Assembly (NCBI GenBank): GCA_016758965.1
Contig: JAEPRB010000029.1
Coordinates: 124,001 to 188,000, forward strand
Direction: 5' to 3'
Source: Circinella minor
Lineage: Eukaryota; Mucoromycota; Mucoromycetes; Mucorales; Lichtheimiaceae
Length of the DNA stretch: 64,000 bases
Shown: positions 35,739 to 46,682 of the stretch, piece after piece
Numbering within the stretch: the first letter of the stretch is position 1
Layout: each line of letters begins with the position of its first letter
The notes under the pieces: model-generated
Seen by the model: only the letters and a program-made list of their open reading frames with translations
Told to the model about the DNA's origin: nothing
Databases searched by the model: none
Made by a program: the position numbers and the translations under genes

Positions 35739-38037
35739 TTATAGAAATGGATTATGTGAACCTGTTGTTTGTGGGGCAACATAGATATTATTATTAAACG
35801 TTTGTTGTTGTGATGGTAATTGTTGTAGTTGTTGAGATTGTTGTAATGGTTGTTGTTGTTGCTGTGGAAACGTACTAAAGGACGATGCCCCTGTCATCAT
35901 TGTATTTTGAAATTGTGATTGTTGTTGGAATGATTGTTGTGAAGACCAACCTGTTGTTTGTTGAGGTATGAACATACTTTGAGTTTGGGCTGAGGGAAAT
36001 GTTCGAAACGGATTTGATTGAGCACTGCCGGTGGGTTGTGCAGATAATGGACCGGTAGGCTGTGCAGATACTCCAGTTGGATTTGTAGATATACGGAATG
36101 GGTTACTACTACCTGTAGCAAGAGGTTGTTGAACAGGTGGAAATAAATTCCCCCCCATAGGCTGTGTTGGCATATATGACATGCTATTAGTGCCTGTTGC
36201 TGATGTGGTTGGATGGAAAACAGTAGCTTGTTCATTTTCAAGACTTCCAAAGTAATCAACAAGTAGTTTTTGGGATTCAGCTGTCGTCATTGATTGAGAT
36301 GCAATATTATTGTTGTTATTGAAAGTGCTACTTGTTTGTTGTGATAATACATGTTGTTGACTATCCACCGTTGATAACGGCTGTTGACTTGTTGAAGTTG
36401 TTCCCCCTTTAATATTAATCCATTCGTCCAATTAATATCAAAAGTTTCATTTCCTCATCTTTATCTATATGTATACTCTCTCTTTCCTTCTCCCTCCTTC
36501 TTATTCCCTCCTTACCATTTGTTGTTAATAGTTCTTGTTTGCTTTGTGCGCTTCCATTTTCTTGTTGTGAATCGAGGTTTGGATCATTTAAATATTCTTC
36601 TAATGCAGCTGCTAATGATAATGGCGCCTTTTTTTTTTTTTATTTAAATTAATGATAAATTTTTTTATTTTTTCTCTTCCTTTTAATCTGTTTGAGTAAA
36701 AAAAAACTTTGGCTTACATGTTTCACTGTAGGGATATTCATATTCATATCACGTTCTAGTCGTTTTGCGTGGTCAAGATAACTATGGATTTCTTCTGTTT
36801 GCTTTGCAAATTTTTTATATATTTCCAATGATCTTTGAGCTTCTGGTTTACCCATAGCAAAATAATGTTCTGCATAAGAGTATTAAGAGTAATATTTATA
36901 AATGATTAAGAATCAGCTGATATTATGTTTATAAATTTAAATTTTCTAATATAGTTATATATATATGAGGAATAATAAACTTTACCCAAAATGTTTACAA
37001 TCCCTTCATTAAGTGCTTGAAAACAATTCAAAAGATCTTCAAGGACAAGTCGAAAAGCAACTAAACTAAGTTCTGCATCTACACCAAGTATATTAAGCTT
37101 ATAATTACACATAAAAAAATAAATATATGAGTATAAATAAAAATACATACATTCATGGTTAACTATATATGGTACCACTTACATTGAATCTCATAATAGA
37201 AGTAATTTGCTTTTGTAACACTTCAGTTTCTTTCAATAATCCCTTAGAAACTGACAAATGTCGAAGTCTACCCGCTTTATTTTGACCAGCATTTTTAGCC
37301 TGATCAATTCTTGTTTCACCATAAACTTGTACTTTATATGTCAAATAACTTTTGTATATACGAATATTCTCCATTTGTGCATGTGCTATGGTATAATTAC
37401 AATTTTGTATTCAACTTTCTGTTTTGATATAATATTTCTCACATGTCAAAAAAGTAGGAGGAATGGAAGCAAAAAAAGAGAAGACTTATTTTTGACCATA
37501 TTGAAACTTACTGGATGATTTATTATCACGTACGCGACTTTCGAGAACATCTGGATTATTATATACGTAATCAATAATATGCTGACCATTTCCTTCTCTC
37601 ATTAATACATGGATAATTATAAGAATCTTGTATGCAATCTATTTAATAGTTTGGGATAAATGGAAAGAAGTGAAAGAGCATTAATTTTAAAAATTATTAT
37701 CAACACTCCTTCTTTTAATCTATTAATTTATATATATTATTCTTACAATCCAAGAGTTTTCTTTTGAACGTTTTACAAGTGCGCGCATGATATCTCCAAC
37801 ACTATGTGGGTCTTGGTGAGTCAAAGCAACTAAAGCTAAATACATGGGGTTGTAAAATAAGATATAATATTTTTTCAAAAAAGAAGTCGGTCCGTGAGTT
37901 CATAACTTTTTGTTATTATTATGCAAAATGGAGTCAACAAAAGAGAAACCGAAATGAAGTTCTCGCTTACTATCCAAATGCTTTCTTTTCGGGGGTTGGT
38001 ACTCCAACCGAGTTGCTTTTCTAACAGCTACTTCCAT
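35739..38037 (-). CDS. clathrin assembly protein AP180/CALM (ANTH domain)
   Basis: Eight exons join in phase to 509 residues: 38037-37971, 37835-37747, 37638-37512, 37385-37183, 37097-36986, 36869-36718, 36627-36516 and 36406-35739. The N-terminal ANTH domain (about 1-280) shows VRKATRLEYQPPKRKHLD with its basic phosphoinositide patch, LTHQDPHSVGDIMRALVKRS, WIAYKILIIIHVLMREG and VAFRLVLEDLLNCFQALNEG. The C-terminal half is unstructured, Gln/Thr/Pro-rich, with three NPF motifs (SNPFRIS, SNPFRTF, and HNPFL at the very end) that bind EH domains. YAP1801/1802 proteins recruit clathrin and sort SNAREs at the plasma membrane during endocytosis; the same role is expected. The acceptor at 37097 was selected because the nearer AG creates a stop. 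It is transcribed divergently from NDUFS3. Confidence 0.93.
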
Positions 38038-38362
38038 ATTTTATATATATATAGATACAGTGGAAACAAAATAAATGGAAGAAAAATGTAAATGGAGGAA
38101 GGGATTTAAGTTGAACACATGGGGATGCAACGAATAAACTTCCACAGCTATGAGTTTCAAGAAATCCGGTAGAATTAGTAGCCGAGAAATGAAAGTTTCA
38201 AATCTCTCTATACTACACAACCACGTCTTTGTGACGTCGCTTTTTGTAGCGGGGTGCGGCACAATTCAAAAAAACAACAATACCAGCAAAAAAAAGATCC
38301 ATTTCTCTCGGCCAAGGTTTTAAAACGAAATACTCCCCACTCTTTTTTTGTAATTTCTACAC
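38038..38362. promoter_or_regulatory. bidirectional promoter AP180 / NDUFS3 with CRE-like site
   Basis: 325 bp separate the divergent start codons. Near 38228-38240 the sequence GTGACGTCGC contains TGACGTC, the core of a CRE/ATF site, followed by a short G/C-rich stretch (GCGGGGTGCGGC) unusual for this AT-rich window. A bZIP-type site is plausible; binding is inferred only. Confidence 0.6.
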
Positions 38363-39617
38363 ATGGCTTCGCGTCTTTTGAACACCACGTTGCTTCGTGT
38401 TGCTCGTCAACAAGCAGGTAACTTCAATTTAGACAATTAGAATACATGGACCGTTATATTAAGAATTTAAAAAAAGAGACAAAAATACACACAGACACGC
38501 TAATGAATTTATATTTTAATAATATAAATAAATATAGTTAAGCCAGTTTTCACTAACGCTGCTAAGCGTTCCTTGGCCATTAGTGCACCACGATTCCAAG
38601 GTATTATTAGAATTTTAATACATATACCAATGAAATGAGAAGAAAAACATATGTTGAGCGATGAAAATTGTTTAAAATTATGCATTAAAATATATTGACA
38701 TTTATATATGAAAATTACTTGTATATATGAAATAATTAAAAAAAAACAGCACGTAGCGAAGACACAACAAAAATTCGAGCTGACCCTAACTACAAGTCGG
38801 GTAACGATCAACTTCACGAATACGGCAAATACCTCATCTCAGCTATGCCAAAGTTCATTCAACAATTTAGTGTTTACAAGGATGAATTGACCGTGTATGT
38901 TGCACCTTCAGGTCTTCATCCTGTCATGACCTTTTTGCGTGACCATACCAGCTCTCAATTCAAGTCTGTACAAGATATTACCGGTGTTGATTACCCTTCG
39001 CGCGAATATCGATTTGAGGTCGTTTATAACATGTTGAGCATGCATTATAACGCTCGTATCCGTGTCAAGACCTATGCTAGCGAAGTATCTCCTGTGCCAT
39101 CTGTTGAACCCCTTTTCAGTGTTGCTAACTGGCAAGAACGTGAAGTCTATGATATGTTTGGTATCTTCTTTGTTGGTCATCCTGATCTTCGACGTATCTT
39201 GACAGATTATGGTTTTGAAGGCCATCCTTTGCGTAAAGATTTCCCTCTTACTGGTTACGTTGAAGTTCGTTATGATGAAGAAAAGAAACGTGTTGTCTCT
39301 GAACCTTTGGAATTGTCTCAAGCTTTCAGAAACTTTGAAGGTGCTTTATCACCTTGGGAACAAAATGGTATGTTTGAAAACAAACTGAGTTAATTTAAAA
39401 TGGCGGAATATTAAGTAACGAGAGGAGGGAATAAACCTGTGATCTATTGGGAAGGAAGGAATGGTAGAAAGAAAGAATAGAAAGGATAAATAGAAAAAGA
39501 AGAGAGAGAAGAAATTCTGACACATCTTTGTTTTTTTTGTTTTATCTTTGATTGGAAATAGGTCCCGGCCGTGATGATACACCTAAACAACTTGAAGCCG
39601 AACCCGAAAAGAAATAG
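38363..39617 (+). CDS. mitochondrial complex I 30-kDa subunit (NDUFS3/NuoC)
   Basis: Exons 38363-38417, 38538-38600, 38750-39367 and 39562-39617 give 263 residues. The N-terminus ([18 protein letters not shown] ... KRSLAIS) is a typical mitochondrial presequence rich in Arg and without acids. The core carries the family signature: [30 protein letters not shown], then [19 protein letters not shown]. The subunit belongs to the peripheral arm of NADH:ubiquinone oxidoreductase, near the quinone site, in the inner membrane. Presence shows the organism has a proton-pumping complex I, unlike Saccharomyces. The last exon encodes only a short acidic end ([18 protein letters not shown]). Confidence 0.97.
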
Positions 39618-39800
39618 ATACATTGTTTATATAAAAGACTATAAAATTCACACACTACAAAAAAGACTCGCATTTTTTTTCTCTTCTTTGCTTTCAATCA
39701 AATCGATTTGATCTCTTTTTTTTTTCTTTTTTTTTTCTATATTTTCTTTATCATCTTTTTATTTCATTAACAACAAACTCAATTGGAAAAGGGACATATA

Positions 39801-40250
39801 ATGATGATAATGATGTGTCCAATGTCTAATGAAATGGATGACAACTGTCAAACATTGCGCTTTCATGATTGGCTTATAATTGTGTGTACTGCAGTATGTA
39901 TTCTTGCTATCTTGTTTATCGTCTTGGGACTTACAGTTTTAATATTTACCAGGAGGGGAGGAAGAAAGTCATCAAGAAAAAGAGGATCATGTATGTATTG
40001 CGATGGTGATAATTATGACCCAGAAAGACAGCCGTTACTTTATGGTTATCGGCATACCAATAATGATTTTCATCCAGAAATGAAACGGACACCTACATAT
40101 TATCAATGGAATAAACCATCTTTTCCACAACAAAATGAGAATTCATCATCATCACTATCATCATTAGCCATAGCGAGACTAGGATCAAGCGAGAAACATT
40201 GCTGGCATCAACGTCGTGAAGCTTTATTGAGACGTTTCGCTGCAGAATAA
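39801..40250 (+). CDS. small single-pass membrane protein with acidic dileucine signal
   Basis: A single open frame of 149 residues starting at the first ATG (39801). It is not a known family. A short N-terminal part with two Cys is followed by one membrane helix (about 24-49, WLIIVCTAVCILAILFIVLG...) and then a basic stop-transfer segment RRGGRKSSRKR, so the N-terminus is probably lumenal or outside and the C-terminal 100 residues cytosolic. The tail has CMYCDG, then ERQPLL, which fits the [DE]xxxL[LI] sorting signal read by AP-1/AP-3 adaptors, and a Ser-rich stretch. This suggests an endosomal or vacuolar protein. It begins only 183 bp after NDUFS3 on the same strand; that neighbour gives no functional hint. 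Confidence 0.65.
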   Translation: MMIMMCPMSNEMDDNCQTLRFHDWLIIVCTAVCILAILFIVLGLTVLIFTRRGGRKSSRKRGSCMYCDGDNYDPERQPLLYGYRHTNNDFHPEMKRTPTYYQWNKPSFPQQNENSSSSLSSLAIARLGSSEKHCWHQRREALLRRFAAE

Positions 40251-41119
40251 AAATGAAGTTTCATAGTATCTATTAAAAAAATACACTCATTCACTTGTTC
40301 CACCTCTTTTATTATATGTCAAGCATTCACATTCGTATGTACATGTCTAAATATATATAAATATACCCTTGACCTTAAACTATATCGCTCAAACCCTCCA
40401 AAACTATTTTGCTTACCCCCTGTTAGATTTGTACTGTATCTCACACGTGTGCATTTTTTATATTCTCTCATTATGTATACAGTATATCCAACCTTTATAT
40501 TTCTTTATAATAAGATGATGGTCACCTTTTTATAATGTATAGTACTGCATACGTATATAAAATCATTTTGATCGTGTCAATAATAATAAGATAATAAGAG
40601 TGCGTGGCTCAATCCCCTGTGCCTTTCTTCGTACCTGTGTTTTTAGGAAATGTATTTACGACCTTGTTATTAATCGAGACCATCAAGTTACACAGTATTT
40701 TATAATATTCTTAATTGTTTTCCTGGAAACATATTGTTTTCTTCTATAACATGGTATGGCCGCCGCTTTGTATTTCTTTTTTATGCATCACATATAACAG
40801 TTATAGTTTATTTCGTCAAATCTTTATATGTGGGGGGGTCTTAATATTGATTTCTTTTTATTACCATTATTAGAACAGCAACAGATAAGTTTTTTTTTTA
40901 TCTGGAACACTTGCTGCTCGTACATATGCATTATCAGTGAACTTAAGTTGTTCCACGTGAAGTTCGACAGCTTCTTGTTTTTCTCGAAATTCATTTGATA
41001 ATTTTTATTTGTCTCATCATTATAAACCTTAATATGTTTTAATGGAATGTATTATTCCATTGGTTTCAAAATACTTGAATATAACCAAATTGGTAAGTAC
41101 TGAATTGTTACGCATTTAC
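40251..41119. other. intergenic region before the MITE-like element
   Basis: AT-rich DNA without a supported gene; CT-rich directly after the stop at 40250 (probable 3' untranslated region of the membrane protein gene). A G8 run occurs near 40832. Confidence 0.55.
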
Positions 41120-41730
41120 AAGATTTTTCCTAATGATTAACGGGGGCTTTTTTTCACTTTGGCGTTGGGCGGCTTTTGATTGACGGCGATTTTTCTGATT
41201 GGCAAGAAAGGAAAAGAAGTACAATGGCGGCCGTAATTTCAGGTTGATGGGAGAATAATAAAGTCTCCTTGATATACGGGATGTAAATATTACAGATTGT
41301 GGGGAGAGAGTCAAAAGCAAAAAAACGCAATATCTGCTGTTGTGGTAGTCTTTAATATAAATTTAGATTTGTTTCTTCCTTAGTTCTCAGGACATTCATC
41401 ATGTTTATAACCAAAAAGGCAATGTACCGAAGATCTAGTGAAAACTTACCATTCCTACTATGCTGTCTCATACATATTATTACGTACGCTTGTAATTTTT
41501 ATGTATTTTATGAGAGAAACTGCTTTAGTTTCTACTGTTACTTTTATAAATGACGCCGATAGTGTTATAATTCACAACGCCATCATTAATTTGTTATTCT
41601 GCCATCAACCTGAAATTACGGCAGCTAATGCATTTTTTCTTTCCTGCCAATCACAAAAATCGCCGTCAATCAAAAACCCACCCAACGCCAAAGGGAAAAA
41701 AAGCTCCCCCCAATCATTAGGAAAAATCTT
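41120..41730. mobile_element. MITE-like element with ~138-bp terminal inverted repeats
   Basis: The ends are long inverted repeats: left 41120-41258 (starts AAGATTTTTCCTAATGATT) and right 41593-41730 (its reverse complement starts the same way). Shared blocks include TTGGCGTTGGG, TTTGATTGACGGCGATTTTT, GATTGGCA and GCCGTAATTTCAGGTTGATGG, with scattered mismatches and one- to three-base gaps. The internal 334 bp carry no transposase; open frames that cross the repeats are not genes. Length of 611 bp and lack of coding capacity fit a non-autonomous DNA transposon. No clear target-site duplication is seen (left flank CGCATTTAC, right flank ATATATTAT). Which autonomous family mobilised it is unknown. 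Confidence 0.8.
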
Positions 41731-43122
41731 ATATATTATCATGTCCTGTGTGACAGACTTTTGAAACTATCAAGGATGCAGGAGTCGGGTGAGCATCTCT
41801 TTTTTCCTTCCATGTTTCCCTGTGAATTATATATAATATATTATTCAGTTAGTGGTCGGTATAATTCTTTTGTCGTAGAGCAATAAACGATCAATGAGAA
41901 GAATATATTATTGCTACCTATAGTAAAGCATACTATAAATAATATACAATTACTATAATAGTTTAGTACATAGTTGTATCACAAATATATAGAAAGATTA
42001 TATTGATACGTATATTAACAAAAAGCAGAAATTGATTATGTTTCACGTATTGATGCTTCATTCATACGTATCTCTTGTTATGATATAAATATTTAACGCT
42101 CTGTATTATATGTTTTTATGTACTTGTATATAATGATTCATTGTAAAAAAGCGGATATAATCTAAGCTTATATAATAATAAAAAAAATAGAGAACTGTCC
42201 TTGTAATCTTCCTTTGAAAAAATCTTTTATGTATGTGAATTTTAAAGGGGGTGTGACGATTCATTACTATCCAGAACAAAGTATACTTTTAGGCTATTAA
42301 TATAATATAAAAAATATACGTATCATACAGTATATGACTATAAATGATAAAGTGTTGCTAAATAAAGCTTATTGATTTAAATCTACACATCCCCAAAAAC
42401 AGTGTTTTGAATAGAAAAGGAAGATATCAATGATAAGAATCGACCATTATTGTTAGTATTATGATCAAAGATTTTTTCTTATAAAGCGAGAGCCATAACT
42501 TTTATTTTGGCACAAAATGATTATCGTCGGTAGTATGACTTTTGTAGTTGATATGTTTCTGAGTAGCAACAATTCATACATGATAACAGCAAAGAGCTTG
42601 ACCAGAAAAGAGTTTGTTAAAAATCATCATGCAGCGTCAGCGGCATATGAATATTTGTCGTCACACGAAATTTTGCATAATGAAGGCAGATGTAAAGAAG
42701 TATAGGCACGAATGCTAAGAATAACTCAATTTTTGTTTTGTTTCCAAGGCCATCTAATAACATCACCGAAACGACAAGAACTGATTTTTTTTTTCAATTA
42801 ATAGAATGTGATTACAAGAAAAAAGATGGAGCTCATAGCTTGATTGAGAAAGCCAAAAAAAAAACATCAGTATTACTACGATAGTTTATTTTTGTATAGA
42901 ACTTTCTTAAAATCACCCTTCAAAAATTTTTCGGTAGTGATTTTGTATTCTTGGAATATTAAGCATTTTAGTTGATATAGTATTATAAAATTTGAGGTGA
43001 AATAAACCACCGCATCAACAACTACCTCCCTGGCTCATCTTTCGGGGTTATTTTAATCATATTTCTACTCTTGTCGCCCAAAACAAAACAAAAAAGATCA
43101 GTTTTCACTATTCTTTATAAAC
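41731..43122. other. AT-rich gap between the MITE-like element and the KDZ relic
   Basis: No supported gene. Mostly AT-rich; a small open frame at 42517-42705 (plus) has no recognisable content. Sequence from about 43010 to 43122 (CATCAACAACTACCTCCCTGGCTCATC) could be the leader of the KDZ gene. Confidence 0.5.
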
Positions 43123-46108
43123 ATGTCTCCAAAAATATCGTGGTTTCTATAAAAGACAAAAGGAATTTTTTAAGAGTGTGTCTAGACGAACAACTTACGT
43201 TGAGCCTGTAATTCCTATAATAGATCAGCATGGTAATCATGCCATTAATCCCTCCGTGATTCGCATTGTGTCCTCAGAATGGGAGGATGTAGTTGGAGCA
43301 ACTAGAACCACAAAACGAAAATAAGTCGAAGACTAGACTAGAAGCTGGTCCAATATTTTGTCTTTGCTACTTGAGGCTTTCAAGCAAGGGTGTGGTGTTG
43401 AACACCATTACCTAAAGCATTGGGACCAAATGTAGATCCTTTGCTTTGCTCGTGTTCTAAAAAGGCTTCTAGGTTTATTATCTGCATCTTTAAATATGAT
43501 ATGTTTAAAAGTTATATAATATTATACAATAGAGCACGAATTAATAAATATAGCTCTTTTATATATAACTAGGCATGCGACGCGCCGAGATCCAGTTTTG
43601 TAAGAAATACAAGGATCACCGTTTGCCAATTGTTTTGATGCGTAGACAATTGTTTCCTCTTATTCTTGAGGACTCAAGTGTCGTTATCCATGTTGAGCAA
43701 ATTCGATCAATGTATTTAATGCATTATATTGTCGCTCCTCAATTTATGCAATCTCCGAATGGACAAGAGCTGAGAATCACTACAAGGTAATTTAATGTAA
43801 ACGCATAACAAAAAAATGGCATAAGATTTACTTTTTTTTTATCTTTTATATTGAAATTATATAGCTTCCTATTCCTGCTTCATTCAAGCAGAGGCTAAGT
43901 GAAGCTCTTCCGATGTATGCTCGAATGATGGCTAATCTCGAAAAGGAGCAGCGGGAAGCTTTCAACTTAGAAAGTGGATGCCCAGCATGCAAGTATATGG
44001 TATGACAACGTTTTATATGTTTTTGATATTAACCCCACTTTTAATAAATCACTAAAGGAATTATAAAATATTGATGTAATATATAATATAATAGCATGGA
44101 TCCAAGACTGTTGCTGCTGATGGAAACTTCCAGCTCAGTCGATATTCTAGAATGAATGAGCGGTCAAAGGATGTTGTTTATCCGGGCCAAGATGAAGTGA
44201 ACCGTTATTGGGTAACGCCTGAAAATGTTGTCTTGTACAATGAGACAGTATGTATACTTTTTTTTGGACATTATAATGTTGTTGATTATGTGTACTTACA
44301 AAGAATAACTTTTTGATATTTTAAGGCAAATGAAGGTTGTAGCAACTTTCAGGCGTTGAATAAGAAGGGTGGGAATAAACGCCATTTAGAGCAAACTGGT
44401 GTTTTTGCATGTACCTGTGAGCATGGTTACCCTCTGGTTGCTATGGATATGACCACTCCAGGTGAAACGTAAGATTTATTAAAGATCATAATTATCTATT
44501 AATAAAATTATATATTGACTGGTATATATTAGCTTTGGATATATCCTTAGCTGCCTAAAGCAAGTGGTTCAAATGCTTCATTATGGACCAAACATCAAGG
44601 TTTGTTATGATGTAGGCTGCAAGTTGACGACAAGTCTCGAAAAAACTGAAAGCCTCACCTGTATCAAAGATGTTCCTATCCCAGTTGGCATCTTTCATAT
44701 CCTTAACCACAGACCGGCATGTCAACTTACATGTCATCCAAGGGTCAACGCTGGTTGGGGATTGCAAGATGGTGAGCATCTTGAAAGAATGTGGTCAAAC
44801 CTCTCTGGTTTCATTTCTATGACTAGGAGTATGTCCTCTCTGAATAGACGACTCACGCTATCAACTGCTTTGGAGTTCTATGCGCAACAGAAGATAGACA
44901 CAATTGGTATGTGATTATAGAAAAAAGATAAAAGTGGTTGGATCCTTTTTATGGCGATGTGGATATGCGATGTGGATCAATCTTAATTATTTGAAAACTG
45001 AAAAAAAAGAGCGGGACTTGGAGATTATTTAATAAAGTTAAAAATAATGATTACTCACAAACATCTTAATTCTATAATAGGCACCAATCTGAAACGCAAG
45101 TTCAAACGTGCATGTCTTCTTCGAAGAGATGCTCTGAAAGCTCTCAGGAAAGCAGGCATTAAGGAGGATGACGAAGAAAGGTTGCAAAATCTGCAACATG
45201 TGTGGGACCAACAGATCAGAAGCACTGTTGCTTCTATCACAAACGGGAGTGGCAGGTTTGCTGCATCAAACAGAGCAATCGAGAATCTCCGGGTTGCAAT
45301 TGCTATATTCGATTTGATTGACCACGCATTTCGTGTACAAGGCAATGGTAATGATTTTTTATTGATATAAATTAAATTGAATTTGCCAATGAATAGACGT
45401 ATTGATAGTATAATTTTTATAGGTCATAATCGGACACAAAGTCTTGCAGCACAACGACAAGCAGCCCAAGAACAAGTGGCTCGTAAACTAACCAAATACA
45501 ATGAAAAAATACGTGCTGGGCCTGTTTTTGGTAAGCATATATACAGTATAGCGAGTTGTTGAATATAATTACTGTTTAGTAACATACGTATGTACACAGG
45601 TTTTGAAGAATACGAATATGTAAATGGTGTTTTACGTAAACAAAGCCATTTTCGTTTCCGAATGAATATTGTGAATCTTATGACAGGTGACCAACCCTAT
45701 GATGTCTTCCACGGTCTCCAAAGAGCTAATGAAGAGCTCATAATACTAAAGGTTAGAAAATCAAATTTATCGACTTTTTTTTTTGTAATACTAATATTTA
45801 AACATCATTTATATACCGATCTATAGGATGAAGCTACTTCAGTTCTTAAGTATGCTGACGCTATTGTCGAGCAACTTAAAAGCGCCGTTAAAAATCCAAT
45901 TGGGGCGTATTCTTTGCCTAAATATTATGAGCAAAAAGGAATGGTGTTCGTACAAGCACGAAAACTTCAGCGAGCAAGAGCATGGAAGAAGGAACAGAGG
46001 AAGCTCTTGGTAAAGATTGTTGATGATATAACCGCACAAACTATTGAAGGGGAAATGACGATGAAGAAGAGGATGCTGCAGTGGAGGCAGAGCCATTGCA
46101 TTAGCTGA
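43123..46108 (+). pseudogene. KDZ-type transposase with catalytic core, N-terminal stops (copy 2)
   Basis: Blocks in order: RGFYKRQKEFFKSVSRRTTYVEP and AINPSVIRIVSSEWEDVVG (43150-43320); LLLEAFKQG and VLKRLLGLLSAS (43360-43500); CKKYKDHRLP (43575-43788); FKQRLSEALP, CPAC and ADGNFQLSRYSR (43868-44250, first Asp); FACTCEHGYPL (44325-44470); CYDVGCKL and WGLQDGEHLERMWS (44530-44910, second Asp and Glu); then GTNLKRKFKR, NKAI-type helices and a C-terminal coil ending 46108. This is the KDZ transposase layout, with Cys-rich fingers and a DDE-like triad. The first part is broken: a frameshift just after the ATG, and in-frame stops at 43322, 43334 and 43433. The later exons stay open with good GT/AG borders. 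So it is probably inactive as it stands. No terminal repeats were recognised. Confidence 0.85.
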
Positions 46109-46682
46109 ATTCTAGAATTCGAAGGAGTCATCTTTAGGGAATCAAGACAAGTAACGGGTGCGCTCGTTAAAGAAAGCAGCAACACCTTACATTGATTTCC
46201 GAGTTATCCAACTTCCGTTTATCAGGGCCGAGCAGTAGGTATATATATATATATTTGATTTATTCTCCCATGATCAAGTTGAAGCTGCCATTTATCGATT
46301 ATCATTTCCTCCTAGTCCGCCATCTTTGCCTAGTTCTATTATCTTTGCAAGTATCCTGGAACACATTTGGAAGGCTCACTGAAATATTATTTTTGATAAT
46401 ATCCCTTTTATCACCCAAAACATCATCACTCGTATCCATAGTCATCTCTTACAAAGAACTCTCGAAAAAGATTTACACACCTTAGTACAATAGGTTACAC
46501 AAAATTTTACCTCCTCGTTTTTTCCTCCTCTCAATATGACTCTTTTAAGAGCGCCTATATATATATATATATATTTGATTTATATGCTGCTAGATGATTA
46601 TATCATATGTGTGCTTTAAATCATGTGATTACCGATTTACCGGACTTACAAACACTTATCCCATCATTTTATTACACTCATT
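46109..46682. other. spacer between two transposase relics
   Basis: No supported gene. Contains two AT dinucleotide runs (about 46238-46255 and 46555-46577) each followed by TTGATTTAT, which suggests a short direct repeat about 320 bp apart. May contain the end of one element and the start of the next. Confidence 0.5.

Noticed and set aside
41438..41764. Open frame crossing the right inverted repeat of the MITE-like element
   Set aside because: It runs across the element's end; the repeats explain the sequence better than a gene.
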